The notes beneath the pieces were generated by a model. That model worked only from the letters and a program-made list of their open reading frames with translations, ran no database searches and was not told the DNA's origin. A stretch of DNA of 64,000 nt from Auanema rhodensis (taxonomy: Eukaryota; Nematoda; Chromadorea; Rhabditida; Rhabditidae). The translations under genes and the position numbers were made by a program. Shown piece after piece: positions 12,636-26,324 of this stretch; the stretch's first letter is position 1, and the number at the start of each line of letters is the position of its first letter. The stretch covers positions 19,282,001 to 19,346,000 of the forward strand of contig OZ059897.1 of the NCBI GenBank assembly GCA_964057225.1, written 5' to 3'.

Positions 12636-14039
12636 CGCTTAATACAAAAATTAGTTATGATCGTTTGAAAAATGATGCATTAGTGTATGTTGAGTTTCCA
12701 TGTACACTCAACATTGCTTCCAAAAACATTTTGACAAAAATTTTTTCGAAAAATTTCAAAATAATTTAGCAAAAAGTAGATGTTTTTAGATTCCTTTTTT
12801 CAAGGCGAAGACGATGGACAATGTTATTCAACGAAAAAATTATTTCTTCAGGGTGAAAATCGAGGATATAAGTGTGAACTTATATCAGTTGATATATCGG
12901 TGCATTTTTAAGCTAGCGCAAATCTGATAACACAGATCGACGCAGCTTAAAAATCCGCATCGAATGCACTATACTACATTGAGAAACACTTAATACAAAA
13001 ATTAGTTATGATCGTTTGAAAAATGATGCATTAGTGTATGTTGAGTTTCCATGTACACTCAACATTGCTTCCAAAAACATTTTGACAAAAATTTTTTCGA
13101 AAAATTTCAAAATAATTTAGCAAAAAGTAGATGTTTTTAGATTCCTTTTTTCAAGGCAAAGACGATGGACAATGTTATTCAACGGAAAAATTAATTCTTC
13201 AGGGTGAAAATCGAGGATATAAGTGTGAACTTATATCAGTTGATATCTCGGTACATTTTTAAGCTAGCGCAAATCTGATAACACAGATCGACGCAGCTTA
13301 AAAATCCGCATCGAATGCACTATACTACATGGAAGAACGCTTAATACAAAAATTAGTTATGATCGTTTGAAAAATGATGCATTAGTGTATGTTGAGTTTC
13401 CATGTACACTCAACATTGCTTCCAAAAACATTTTGACAAAAATTTTTTCGAAAAATTTCAAAATAATTTAGCAAAAAGTAGATGTTTTTAGATTCCTTTT
13501 TTCAAGGCGAAGACGATGGACAATGTTATTCAACGAAAAAATTATTTCTTCAGGGTGAAAATCGAGGATATAAGTGTGAACTTATATCAGTTGATATATC
13601 GGTGCATTTTTAAGCTAGCGCAAATCTGATAACACAGATCGACGCAGCTTAAAAATCCGCATCGAATGCACTATACTACATTGAGAAACGCTTAATACAA
13701 AAATTAGTTATGATCGTTTGAAAAATGATGCATTAGTGTATGTTGAGTTTCCATGTACACTCAACATTGCTTCCAAAAACATTTTGACAAAAATTTTTTC
13801 AAAAAATTTCAAAATAATTTAGCAAAAAGTAGATGTTTTTAGATTCCTTTTTTCAAGGCAAAGACGATGGACAATGTTATTCAACGAAAAAATTAATTCT
13901 TCAGGGTGAAAATCGAGGATATAAGTGTGAACTTATATCAGTTGATATCTCGGTACATTTTTAAGCTAGCGCAAATCTGATAACACAGATCGACGCAGCT
14001 TAAAAATCCGCATCGAATGCACTATACTACATGGAAGAA
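12636..14039. repeat. Alternating F / A / F / G monomers (M37-M40)
   Basis: M37 and M39 are F types separated by M38, an A-type copy whose opening is 'cacttaatac' (A2) and which has 'aacggaaaaa' near n199. M40 is the first G type, with CA in place of CG at n112-113. This is an early, incomplete version of the A-F-G triplet found further right. Confidence 0.75.
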
Positions 14040-15794
14040 CGCTTAATACAAAAATTAGTTATGATCGTTTGAAAAATGATGCATTAGTGTATGTTGAGTT
14101 TCCATGTACACTCAACATTGCTTCCAAAAACATTTTGACAAAAATTTTTTCGAAAAATTTCAAAATAATTTAGCAAAAAGTAGATGTTTTTAGATTCCTT
14201 TTTTCAAGGCAAAGACGATGGACAATGTTATTTAACGAAAAAATTAATTCTTCAGGGTGAAAATCGAGGATATAAGTGTAAACTTATATCAGTTGATATC
14301 TCGGTGCATTTTTAAGCTAGCGCAAATCTGATAACACAGATCGACGCAGCTTAAAAATCCGCATCGAATGCACTATACTATATGGAAGAACGCTTAATAC
14401 AAAAATTAGTTATGATCGTTTGAAAAATGATGCATTAGTGTATGTTGAGTTTCCATGTACACTCAACATTGCTTCCAAAAACATTTTGACAAAAATTTTT
14501 TCGAAAAATTTCAAAATAATTTAGCAAAAAGTAGATGTTTTTAGATTCCTTTTTTCAAGGCAAAGACGATGGACAATGTTATTCAACGAAAAAATTAATT
14601 CTTCAGGGTGAAAATCGAGGATATAAGTGTAAACTTATATCAGTTGATATCTCGGTGCATTTTTAAGCTAGCGCAAATCTGATAACACAGATCGACGCAG
14701 CTTAAAAATCCGCATCGAATGCACTATACTACATTGAGAAACGCTTAATACGAAAATTAGTTATGATCGTTTGAAAAATGATGCATTAGTGTATGTTGAG
14801 TTTCCATGTACACTCAACATTGCTTCCAAAAACATTTTGACAAAAATTTTTTCGAAAAATTTCAAAATAATTTAGCAAAAAGTAGATGTTTTTAGATTCC
14901 TTTTTTCAAGGCAAAGACGATGGACAATGTTATTCAACGAAAAAATTAATTCTTCAGGGTGAAAATCGAGGATATAAGTGTAAACTTATATCAGTTGATA
15001 TCTCGGTGCATTTTTAAGCTAGCGCAAATCTGATAACACAGATCGACGCAGCTTAAAAATCCGCATCGAATGCACTATACTACATTGAGAAACGCTTAAT
15101 ACAAAAATTAGTTATGATCGTTTGAAAAATGATGCATTAGTGTATGTTGAGTTTCCATGTACACTCAACATTGCTTCCAAAAACATTTTGACAAAAATTT
15201 TTTCGAAAAATTTCAAAATAATTTAGCGAAAAGTAGATGTTTTTAGATTCCTTTTTTCAAGGCAAAGACGATGGACAATGTTATTCAACGAAAAAATTAA
15301 TTCTTCAGGGTGAAAATCAAGGATATAAGTGTGAACTTATATCAGTTGATATCTCGGTACATTTTTAAGCTAGCGCAAATCTGATAACACAGATCGACGC
15401 AGCTTAAAAATCCGCATCGAATGCACTATACTACATTGAGAAACGCTTAATACGAAAATTAGTTATGATCGTTTGAAAAATGATGCATTAGTGTATGTTG
15501 AGTTTCCATGTACACTCAACATTGCTTCCAAAAACATTTTGACAAAAATTTTTTCGAAAAATTTCAAAATAATTTAGCAAAAAGTAGATGTTTTTAGATT
15601 CCTTTTTTCAAGGCAAAGACGATGGACAATGTTATTCAACGAAAAAATTAATTCTTCAGGGTGAAAATCGAGGATATAAGTGTAAACTTATATCAGTTGA
15701 TATCTCGGTGCATTTTTAAGCTAGCGCAAATCTGATAACACAGATCGACGCAGCTTAAAAATCCGCATCGAATGCACTATACTACATTGAGAAA
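14040..15794. repeat. 5-monomer higher-order repeat, copy 1 (M41-M45)
   Basis: Order: T194 with 'tatatgg' tail; C194/A241; G11; G136 with A227 and G241; G11. The same five follow immediately at 15795. Confidence 0.85.
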
Positions 15795-17549
15795 CGCTTA
15801 ATACAAAAATTAGTTATGATCGTTTGAAAAATGATGCATTAGTGTATGTTGAGTTTCCATGTACACTCAACATTGCTTCCAAAAACATTTTGACAAAAAT
15901 TTTTTCGAAAAATTTCAAAATAATTTAGCAAAAAGTAGATGTTTTTAGATTCCTTTTTTCAAGGCAAAGACGATGGACAATGTTATTTAACGAAAAAATT
16001 AATTCTTCAGGGTGAAAATCGAGGATATAAGTGTAAACTTATATCAGTTGATATCTCGGTGCATTTTTAAGCTAGCGCAAATCTGATAACACAGATCGAC
16101 GCAGCTTAAAAATCCGCATCGAATGCACTATACTATATGGAAGAACGCTTAATACAAAAATTAGTTATGATCGTTTGAAAAATTATGCATTAGTGTATGT
16201 TGAGTTTCCATGTACACTCAACATTGCTTCCAAAAACATTTTGACAAAAATTTTTTCGAAAAATTTCAAAATAATTTAGCAAAAAGTAGATGTTTTTAGA
16301 TTCCTTTTTTCAAGGCAAAGACGATGGACAATGTTATTCAACGAAAAAATTAATTCTTCAGGGTGAAAATCGAGGATATAAGTGTAAACTTATATCAGTT
16401 GATATCTCGGTGCATTTTTAAGCTAGCGCAAATCTGATAACACAGATCGACGCAGCTTAAAAATCCGCATCGAATGCACTATACTACATTGAGAAACGCT
16501 TAATACGAAAATTAGTTATGATCGTTTGAAAAATGATGCATTAGTGTATGTTGAGTTTCCATGTACACTCAACATTGCTTCCAAAAACATTTTGACAAAA
16601 ATTTTTTCGAAAAATTTCAAAATAATTTAGCAAAAAGTAGATGTTTTTAGATTCCTTTTTTCAAGGCAAAGACGATGGACAATGTTATTCAACGAAAAAA
16701 TTAATTCTTCAGGGTGAAAATCGAGGATATAAGTGTAAACTTATATCAGTTGATATCTCGGTGCATTTTTAAGCTAGCGCAAATCTGATAACACAGATCG
16801 ACGCAGCTTAAAAATCCGCATCGAATGCACTATACTACATTGAGAAACGCTTAATACAAAAATTAGTTATGATCGTTTGAAAAATGATGCATTAGTGTAT
16901 GTTGAGTTTCCATGTACACTCAACATTGCTTCCAAAAACATTTTGACAAAAATTTTTTCGAAAAATTTCAAAATAATTTAGCGAAAAGTAGATGTTTTTA
17001 GATTCCTTTTTTCAAGGCAAAGACGATGGACAATGTTATTCAACGAAAAAATTAATTCTTCAGGGTGAAAATCAAGGATATAAGTGTGAACTTATATCAG
17101 TTGATATCTCGGTACATTTTTAAGCTAGCGCAAATCTGATAACACAGATCGACGCAGCTTAAAAATCCGCATCGAATGCACTATACTACATTGAGAAACG
17201 CTTAATACGAAAATTAGTTATGATCGTTTGAAAAATGATGCATTAGTGTATGTTGAGTTTCCATGTACACTCAACATTGCTTCCAAAAACATTTTGACAA
17301 AACTTTTTTCGAAAAATTTCAAAATAATTTAGCAAAAAGTAGATGTTTTTAGATTCCTTTTTTCAAGGCAAAGACGATGGACAATGTTATTCAACGAAAA
17401 AATTAATTCTTCAGGGTGAAAATCGAGGATATAAGTGTAAACTTATATCAGTTGATATCTCGGTGCATTTTTAAGCTAGCGCAAATCTGATAACACAGAT
17501 CGACGCAGCTTAAAAATCCGCATCGAATGCACTATACTACATTGAGAAA
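15795..17549. repeat. 5-monomer higher-order repeat, copy 2 (M46-M50)
   Basis: This is a direct 1755-bp duplicate of 14040-15794, including the A227 ('atcaagg') plus G136 monomer. The two differences I saw are a T at n39 in M47 and C105 in M50. The low divergence implies a recent tandem duplication of the five-monomer block. Confidence 0.85.
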
Positions 17550-19655
17550 CGCTTAATACAAAAATTAGTTATGATCGTTTGAAAAATGATGCATTAGTGT
17601 ATGTTGAGTTTCCATGTACACTCAACATTGCTTCCAAAAACATTTTGACAAAAATTTTTTCGAAAAATTTCAAAATAATTTAGCAAAAAGTAGATGTTTT
17701 TAGATTCCTTTTTTCAAGGCAAAGACGATGGACAATGTTATTCAACGAAAAAATTAATTCTTCAGGGTGAAAATCGAGGATATAAGTGTGAACTTATATC
17801 AGTTGATATCTCGGTACATTTTTAAGCTAGCGCAAATCTGATAACACAGATCGACGCAGCTTAAAAATCCGCATCGAATGCACTATACTACATGGAAGAA
17901 CGCTTAATACAAAAATTAGTTATGATCGTTTGAAAAATGATGCATTAGTGTATGTTGAGTTTCCATGTACACTCAACATTGCTTCCAAAAACATTTTGAC
18001 AAAAATTTTTTCGAAAAATTTCAAAATAATTTAGCAAAAAGTAGATGTTTTTAGATTCCTTTTTTCAAGGCGAAGACGATGGACAATGTTATTCAACGAA
18101 AAAATTATTTCTTCAGGGTGAAAATCGAGGATATAAGTGTGAACTTATATCAGTTGATATATCGGTGCATTTTTAAGCTAGCGCAAATCTGATAACACAG
18201 ATCGACGCAGCTTAAAAATCCGCATCGAATGCACTATACTACATTGAGAAACGCTTAATACAAAAATTAGTTATGATCGTTTGAAAAATGATGCATTAGT
18301 GTATGTTGAGTTTCCATGTACACTCAACATTGCTTCCAAAAACATTTTGACAAAAATTTTTTCAAAAAATTTCAAAATAATTTAGCAAAAAGTAGATGTT
18401 TTTAGATTCCTTTTTTCAAGGCAAAGACGATGGACAATGTTATTCAACGAAAAAATTAATTCTTCAGGGTGAAAATCGAGGATATAAGTGTGAATTTATA
18501 TCAGTTGATATCTCGGTACATTTTTAAGCTAGCGCAAATCTGATAACACAGATCGACGCAGCTTAAAAATCCGCATCGAATGCACTATACTACATTGAGA
18601 AACGCTTAATACAAAAATTAGTTATGATCGTTTGAAAAATGATGCATTAGTGTATGTTGAGTTTCCATGTACACTCAACATTGCTTCCAAAAACATTTTG
18701 ACAAAAATTTTTTCGAAAAATTTCAAAATAATTTAGCAAAAAGTAGATGTTTTTAGATTCCTTTTTTCAAGGCAAAGACGATGGACAATGTTATTCAACG
18801 AAAAAATTAATTCTTCAGGGTGAAAATCGAGGATATAAGTGTGAACTTATATCAGTTGATATCTCGGTACATTTTTAAGCTAGCGCAAATCTGATAACAC
18901 AGATCGACGCAGCTTAAAAATCCGCATCGAATGCACTATACTACATGGAAGAACGCTTAATACAAAAATTAGTTATGATCGTTTGAAAAATGATGCATTA
19001 GTGTATGTTGAGTTTCCATGTACACTCAACATTGCTTCCAAAAACATTTTGACAAAAATTTTTTCGAAAAATTTCAAAATAATTTAGCAAAAAGTAGATG
19101 TTTTTAGATTCCTTTTTTCAAGGCGAAGACGATGGACAATGTTATTCAACGAAAAAATTATTTCTTCAGGGTGAAAATCGAGGATATAAGTGTGAACTTA
19201 TATCAGTTGATATAACGGTGCATTTTTAAGCTAGCGCAAATCTGATAACACAGATCGACGCAGCTTAAAAATCCGCATCGAATGCACTATACTACATTGA
19301 GAAACGCTTAATACAAAAATTAGTTATGATCGTTTGAAAAATGATGCATTAGTGTATGTTGAGTTTCCATGTACACTCAACATTGCTTCCAAAAACATTT
19401 TGACAAAAATTTTTTCAAAAAATTTCAAAATAATTTAGCAAAAAGTAGATGTTTTTAGATTCCTTTTTTCAAGGCAAAGACGATGGACAATGTTATTCAA
19501 CGAAAAAATTAATTCTTCAGGGTGAAAATCGAGGATATAAGTGTGAACTTATATCAGTTGATATCTCGGTACATTTTTAGGCTAGCGCAAATCTGATAAC
19601 ACAGATCGACGCAGCTTAAAAATCCGCATCGAATGCACTATACTACATGGAAGAA
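17550..19655. repeat. Two tandem A-F-G triplets (M51-M53, M54-M56)
   Basis: Each 1053-bp unit is an A-type monomer with G345 tail, then an F, then a G (CA at n112-113). Differences are few: M53 has 'gaatttat' in inverted repeat 2 and a T345 tail; M55 reads 'gatataacgg'; M56 has 'taggctag' within the 51-bp dyad. Confidence 0.85.
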
Positions 19656-22600
19656 CGCTTAATACAAAAATTAGTTATGATCGTTTGAAAAATGATGCAT
19701 TAGTGTATGTTGAGTTTCCATGTACACTCAACATTGCTTCCAAAAACATTTTGACAAAAATTTTTTCGAAAAATTTCAAAATAATTTAGCAAAAAGTAGA
19801 TGTTTTTAGATTCCTTTTTTCAAGGCAAAGACGATGGACAATGTTATTCAACGAAAAAATTAATTCTTCAGGGTGAAAATCGAGGATATAAGTGTAAACT
19901 TATATCAGTTGATATCTCGGTGCATTTGTAAGCTAGCGCAAATCTGATAACACAGATCGACGCAGCTTAAAAATCCGCATCGAATGCACTATACTACATT
20001 GAGAAACGCTTAATACAAAAATTAGTTATGATCGTTTGAAAAATGATGCATTAGTGTATGTTGAGTTTCCATGTACACTCAACATTGCTTCCAAAAACAT
20101 TTTGACAAAAATTTTTTCGAAAAATTTCAAAATAATTTAGCAAAAAGTAGATGTTTTTAGATTCCTTTTTTCAAGGCAAAGACGATGGACAATGTTATTT
20201 AACGAAAAAATTAATTCTTCAGGGTGAAAATCGAGGATATAAGTGTAAACTTATATCAGTTGATATCTCGGTGCATTTTTAAGCTAGCGCAAATCTGATA
20301 ACACAGATCGACGCAGCTTAAAAATCCGCATCGAATGCACTATACTATATGGAAGAACGCTTAATACAAAAATTAGTTATGATCGTTTGAAAAATGATGC
20401 ATTAGTGTATGTTGAGTTTCCATGTACACTCAACATTGCTTCCAAAAACATTTTGACAAAAATTTTTTCGAAAAATTTCGAAATAATTTAGCAAAAAGTA
20501 GATGTTTTTAGATTCCTTTTTTCAAGGCAAAGACGATGGACAATGTTATTCAACGAAAAAATTAATTCTTCAGGGTGAAAATCGAGGATATAAGTGTAAA
20601 CTTATATCAGTTGATATCTCGGTGCATTTTTAAGCTAGCGCAAATCTGATAACACAGATCGACGCAGCTTAAAAATCCGCATCGAATGCACTATACTACA
20701 TTGAGAAACGCTTAATACGAAAATTAGTTATGATCGTTTGAAAAATGATGCATTAGTGTATGTTGAGTTTCCATGTACACTCAACATTGCTTCCAAAAAC
20801 ATTTTGACAAAAATTTTTTCGAAAAATTTCAAAATAATTTAGCAAAAAGTAGATGTTTTTAGATTCCTTTTTTCAAGGCAAAGACGATGGACAATGTTAT
20901 TCAACGAAAAAATTATTTCTTCAGGGTGAAAATCGAGGATATAAGTGTAAACTTATATCAGTTGATATCTCGGTGCATTTTTAAGCTAGCGCAAATCTGA
21001 TAACACAGATCGACGCAGCTTAAAAATCCGCATCGAATGCACTATACTACATTGAGAAACGCTTAATACAAAAATTAGTTATGATCGTTTGAAAAATGAT
21101 GCATTAGTGTATGTTGAGTTTCCATGTACACTCAACATTGCTTCCAAAAACATTTTGACAAAAATTTTTTCGAAAAATTTCAAAATAATTTAGCGAAAAG
21201 TAGATGTTTTTAGATTCCTTTTTTCAAGGCAAAGACGATGGACAATGTTATTCAACGAAAAAATTAATTCTTCAGGGTGAAAATCGAGGATATAAGTGTA
21301 AACTTATATCAGTTGATATCTCGGTGCATTTTTAAGCTAGCGCAAATCTGATAACACAGATCGACGCAGCTTAAAAATCCGCATCGAATGCACTATACTA
21401 CATTGAGAAACGCTTAATACAAAAATTAGTTATGATCGTTTGAAAAATGATGCATTAGTGTATGTTGAGTTTCCATGTACACTCAACATTGCTTCCAAAA
21501 ACATTTTGACAAAACTTTTTTCGAAAAATTTCAAAATAATTTAGCAAAAAGTAGATGTTTTTAGATTCCTTTTTTCAAGGCGAAGACGATGGACAATGTT
21601 ATTCAACGAAAAAATTAATTCTTCAGGGTGAAAATCGAGGATATAAGTGTAAACTTATATCAGTTGATATCTCGGTGCATTTTTAAGCTAGCGCAAATCT
21701 GATAACACAGATCGACGCAGCTTAAAAATCCGCATCGAATGCACTATACTACATTGAGAAACGCTTAATACAAAAATTAGTTATGATCGTTTGAAAAATG
21801 ATGCATTAGTGTATGTTGAGTTTCCATGTACACTCAACATTGCTTCCAAAAACATTTTGACAAAAATTTTTTCGAAAAATTTCAAAATAATTTAGCAAAA
21901 AGTAGATGTTTTTAGATTCCTTTTTTCAAGGCAAAGACGATGGACAATGTTATTCAACGAAAAAATTAATTCTTCAGGGTGAAAATCGAGGATATAAGTG
22001 TGAACTTATATCAGTTGATATCTCGGTACATTTTTAAGCTAGCGCAAATCTGATAACACAGATCGACGCAGCTTAAAAATCCGCATCGAATGCACTATAC
22101 TACATGGAAGAACGCTTAATACAAAAATTAGTTATGATCGTTTGAAAAATGATGCATTAGTGTATGTTGAGTTTCCATGTACACTCAACATTGCTTCCAA
22201 AAACATTTTGACAAAAATTTTTTCGAAAAATTTCAAAATAATTTAGCAAAAAGTAGATGTTTTTAGATTCCTTTTTTCAAGGCGAAGACGATGGACAATG
22301 TTATTCAACGAAAAAATTATTTCTTCAGGGTGAAAATCGAGGATATAAGTGTGAACTTATATCAGTTGATATATCGGTGCATTTTTAAGCTAGCGCAAAT
22401 CTGATAACACAGATCGACGCAGCTTAAAAATCCGCATCGAATGCACTATACTACATTGAGAAACGCTTAATACAAAAATTAGTTATGATCGTTTGAAAAA
22501 TGATGCATTAGTGTATGTTGAGTTTCCATGTACACTCAACATTGCTTCCAAAAACATTTTGACAAAAATTTTTTCAAAAAATTTCAAAATAATTTAGCAA

Positions 22601-22814
22601 AAAGTAGATGTTTTTAGATTCCTTTTTTCAAGGCAAAGACGATGGACGATGTTATTCAACGAAAAAATTAATTCTTCAGGGTGAAAATCGAGGATATAAG
22701 TGTGAACTTATATCAGTTGATATCTCGGTACATTTTTAAGCTAGCGCAAATCTGATAACACAGATCGACGCAGCTTAAAAATCCGCATCGAATGCACTAT
22801 ACTACATGGAAGAA
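19656..22814. repeat. 9-monomer higher-order repeat (M57-M65)
   Basis: The 3159-bp order is: D-like, D with 'tatatgg' tail, H, G11 with T208, G136, C105 with G172 (M62), A type, F, G. The next blocks repeat this order with local edits. M57 has G273 ('atttgtaag'), also seen once in zone 1 (M7). M65 has 'ggacgatgtt', a private change. Confidence 0.8.
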
Positions 22815-25800
22815 CGCTTAATACAAAAATTAGTTATGATCGTTTGAAAAATGATGCATTAGTGTATGTTGAGTTTCCATGTACACTCAACATTGCTTCC
22901 AAAAACATTTTGACAAAAATTTTTTCGAAAAATTTCAAAATAATTTAGCAAAAAGTAGATGTTTTTAGATTCCTTTTTTCAAGGCAAAGACGATGGACAA
23001 TGTTATTTAACGAAAAAATTAATTCTTCAGGGTGAAAATCGAGGATATAAGTGTAAACTTATATCAGTTGATATCTCGGTGCATTTTTAAGCTAGCGCAA
23101 ATCTGATAACACAGATCGACGCAGCTTAAAAATCCGCATCGAATGCACTATACTACATTGAGAAACGCTTAATACAAAAATTAGTTATGATCGTTTGAAA
23201 AATGATGCATTAGTGTATGTTGAGTTTCCATGTACACTCAACATTGCTTCCAAAAACATTTTGACAAAAATTTTTTCGAAAAATTTCAAAATAATTTAGC
23301 AAAAAGTAGATGTTTTTAGATTCCTTTTTTCAAGGCAAAGACGATGGACAATGTTATTTAACGAAAAAATTAATTCTTCAGGGTGAAAATCGAGGATATA
23401 AGTGTAAACTTATATCAGTTGATATCTCGGTGCATTTTTAAGCTAGCGCAAATCTGATAACACAGATCGACGCAGCTTAAAAATCCGCATCGAATGCACT
23501 ATACTATATGGAAGAACGCTTAATACAAAAATTAGTTATGATCGTTTGAAAAATGATGCATTAGTGTATGTTGAGTTTCCATGTACACTCAACATTGCTT
23601 CCAAAAACATTTTGACAAAAATTTTTTCGAAAAATTTCGAAATAATTTAGCAAAAAGTAGATGTTTTTAGATTCCTTTTTTCAAGGCAAAGACGATGGAC
23701 AATGTTATTCAACGAAAAAATTAATTCTTCAGGGTGAAAATCGAGGATATAAGTGTAAACTTATATCAGTTGATATCTCGGTGCATTTTTAAGCTAGCGC
23801 AAATCTGATAACACAGATCGACGCAGCTTAAAAATCCGCATCGAATGCACTATACTACATTGAGAAACGCTTAATACGAAAATTAGTTATGATCGTTTGA
23901 AAAATGATGCATTAGTGTATGTTGAGTTTCCATGTACACTCAACATTGCTTCCAAAAACATTTTGACAAAAATTTTTTCGAAAAATTTCAAAATAATTTA
24001 GCAAAAAGTAGATGTTTTTAGATTCCTTTTTTCAAGGCAAAGACGATGGACAATGTTATTCAACGAAAAAATTATTTCTTCAGGGTGAAAATCGAGGATA
24101 TAAGTGTAAACTTATATCAGTTGATATCTCGGTGCATTTTTAAGCTAGCGCAAATCTGATAACACAGATCGACGCAGCTTAAAAATCCGCATCGAATGCA
24201 CTATACTACATTGAGAAACGCTTAATACAAAAATTAGTTATGATCGTTTGAAAAATGATGCATTAGTGTATGTTGAGTTTCCATGTACACTCAACATTGC
24301 TTCCAAAAACATTTTGACAAAAATTTTTTCGAAAAATTTCAAAATAATTTAGCGAAAAGTAGATGTTTTTAGATTCCTTTTTTCAAGGCAAAGACGATGG
24401 ACAATGTTATTCAACGAAAAAATTAATTCTTCAGGGTGAAAATCGAGGATATAAGTGTAAACTTATATCAGTTGATATCTCGGTGCATTTTTAAGCTAGC
24501 GCAAATCTGATAACACAGATCGACGCAGCTTAAAAATCCGCATCGAATGCACTATACTACATTGAGAAACGCTTAATACGAAAATTAGTTATGATCGTTT
24601 GAAAAATGATGCATTAGTGTATGTTGAGTTTCCATGTACACTCAACATTGCTTCCAAAAACATTTTGACAAAAATTTTTTCGAAAAATTTCAAAATAATT
24701 TAGCAAAAAGTAGATGTTTTTAGATTCCTTTTTTCAAGGCAAAGACGATGGACAATGTTATTCAACGAAAAAATTATTTCTTCAGGGTGAAAATCGAGGA
24801 TATAAGTGTAAACTTATATCAGTTGATATCTCGGTGCATTTTTAAGCTAGCGCAAATCTGATAACACAGATCGACGCAGCTTAAAAATCCGCATCGAATG
24901 CACTATACTACATTGAGAAACGCTTAATACAAAAATTAGTTATGATCGTTTGAAAAATGATGCATTAGTGTATGTTGAGTTTCCATGTACACTCAACATT
25001 GCTTCCAAAAACATTTTGACAAAAATTTTTTCGAAAAATTTCAAAATAATTTAGCGAAAAGTAGATGTTTTTAGATTCCTTTTTTCAAGGCAAAGACGAT
25101 GGACAATGTTATTCAACGAAAAAATTAATTCTTCAGGGTGAAAATCGAGGATATAAGTGTAAACTTATATCAGTTGATATCTCGGTGCATTTTTAAGCTA
25201 GCGCAAATCTGATAACACAGATCGACGCAGCTTAAAAATCCGCATCGAATGCACTATACTACATTGAGAAACGCTTAATACAAAAATTAGTTATGATCGT
25301 TTGAAAAATGATGCATTAGTGTATGTTGAGTTTCCATGTACACTCAACATTGCTTCCAAAAACATTTTGACAAAAATTTTTTCGAAAAATTTCAAAATAA
25401 TTTAGCAAAAAGTATATGTTTTTAGATTCCTTTTTTCAAGGCAAAGACGATGGACAATGTTATTCAACGAAAAAATTAATTCTTCAGGGTGAAAATCGAG
25501 GATATAAGTGTGAACTTATATCAGTTGATATCTCGGTACATTTTTAAGCTAGCGCAAATCTGATAACACAGATCGACGCAGCTTAAAAATCCGCATCGAA
25601 TGCACTATACTACATGGAAGAACGCTTAATACAAAAATTAGTTATGATCGTTTGAAAAATGATGCATTAGTGTATGTTGAGTTTCCATGTACACTCAACA
25701 TTGCTTCCAAAAACATTTTGACAAAAATTTTTTCGAAAAATTTCAAAATAATTTAGCAAAAAGTAGATGTTTTTAGATTCCTTTTTTCAAGGCGAAGACG

Positions 25801-26324
25801 ATGGACAATGTTATTCAACGAAAAAATTATTTCTTCAGGGTGAAAATCGAGGATATAAGTGTGAACTTATATCAGTTGATATATCGGTGCATTTTTAAGC
25901 TAGCGCAAATCTGATAACACAGATCGACGCAGCTTAAAAATCCGCATCGAATGCACTATACTACATTGAGAAACGCTTAATACAAAAATTAGTTATGATC
26001 GTTTGAAAAATGATGCATTAGTGTATGTTGAGTTTCCATGTACACTCAACATTGCTTCCAAAAACATTTTGACAAAAATTTTTTTAAAAAATTTCAAAAT
26101 AATTTAGCAAAAAGTAGATGTTTTTAGATTTCTTTTTTCAAGGCAAAGACGATGGACAATGTTATTCAACGAAAAAATTAATTCTTCAGGGTGAAAATCG
26201 AGGATATAAGTGTGAACTTATATCAGTTGATATCTCGGTACATTTTTAAGCTAGCGCAAATCTGATAACACAGATCGACGCAGCTTAAAAATCCGCATCG
26301 AATGCACTATACTATATGGAAGAA
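22815..26324. repeat. 10-monomer version of the unit (M66-M75)
   Basis: The order matches M57-M65, but the M62 equivalent is replaced by a second G11/T208 plus G136 pair: M71-M72 (24570-25271) duplicate M69-M70 (23868-24569). M73 has a private T in 'agtatatg' that recurs in M91. M75 is the first G-type copy with TA at n112-113, and it ends in a 'tatatgg' tail leading straight into an H. Confidence 0.8.
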
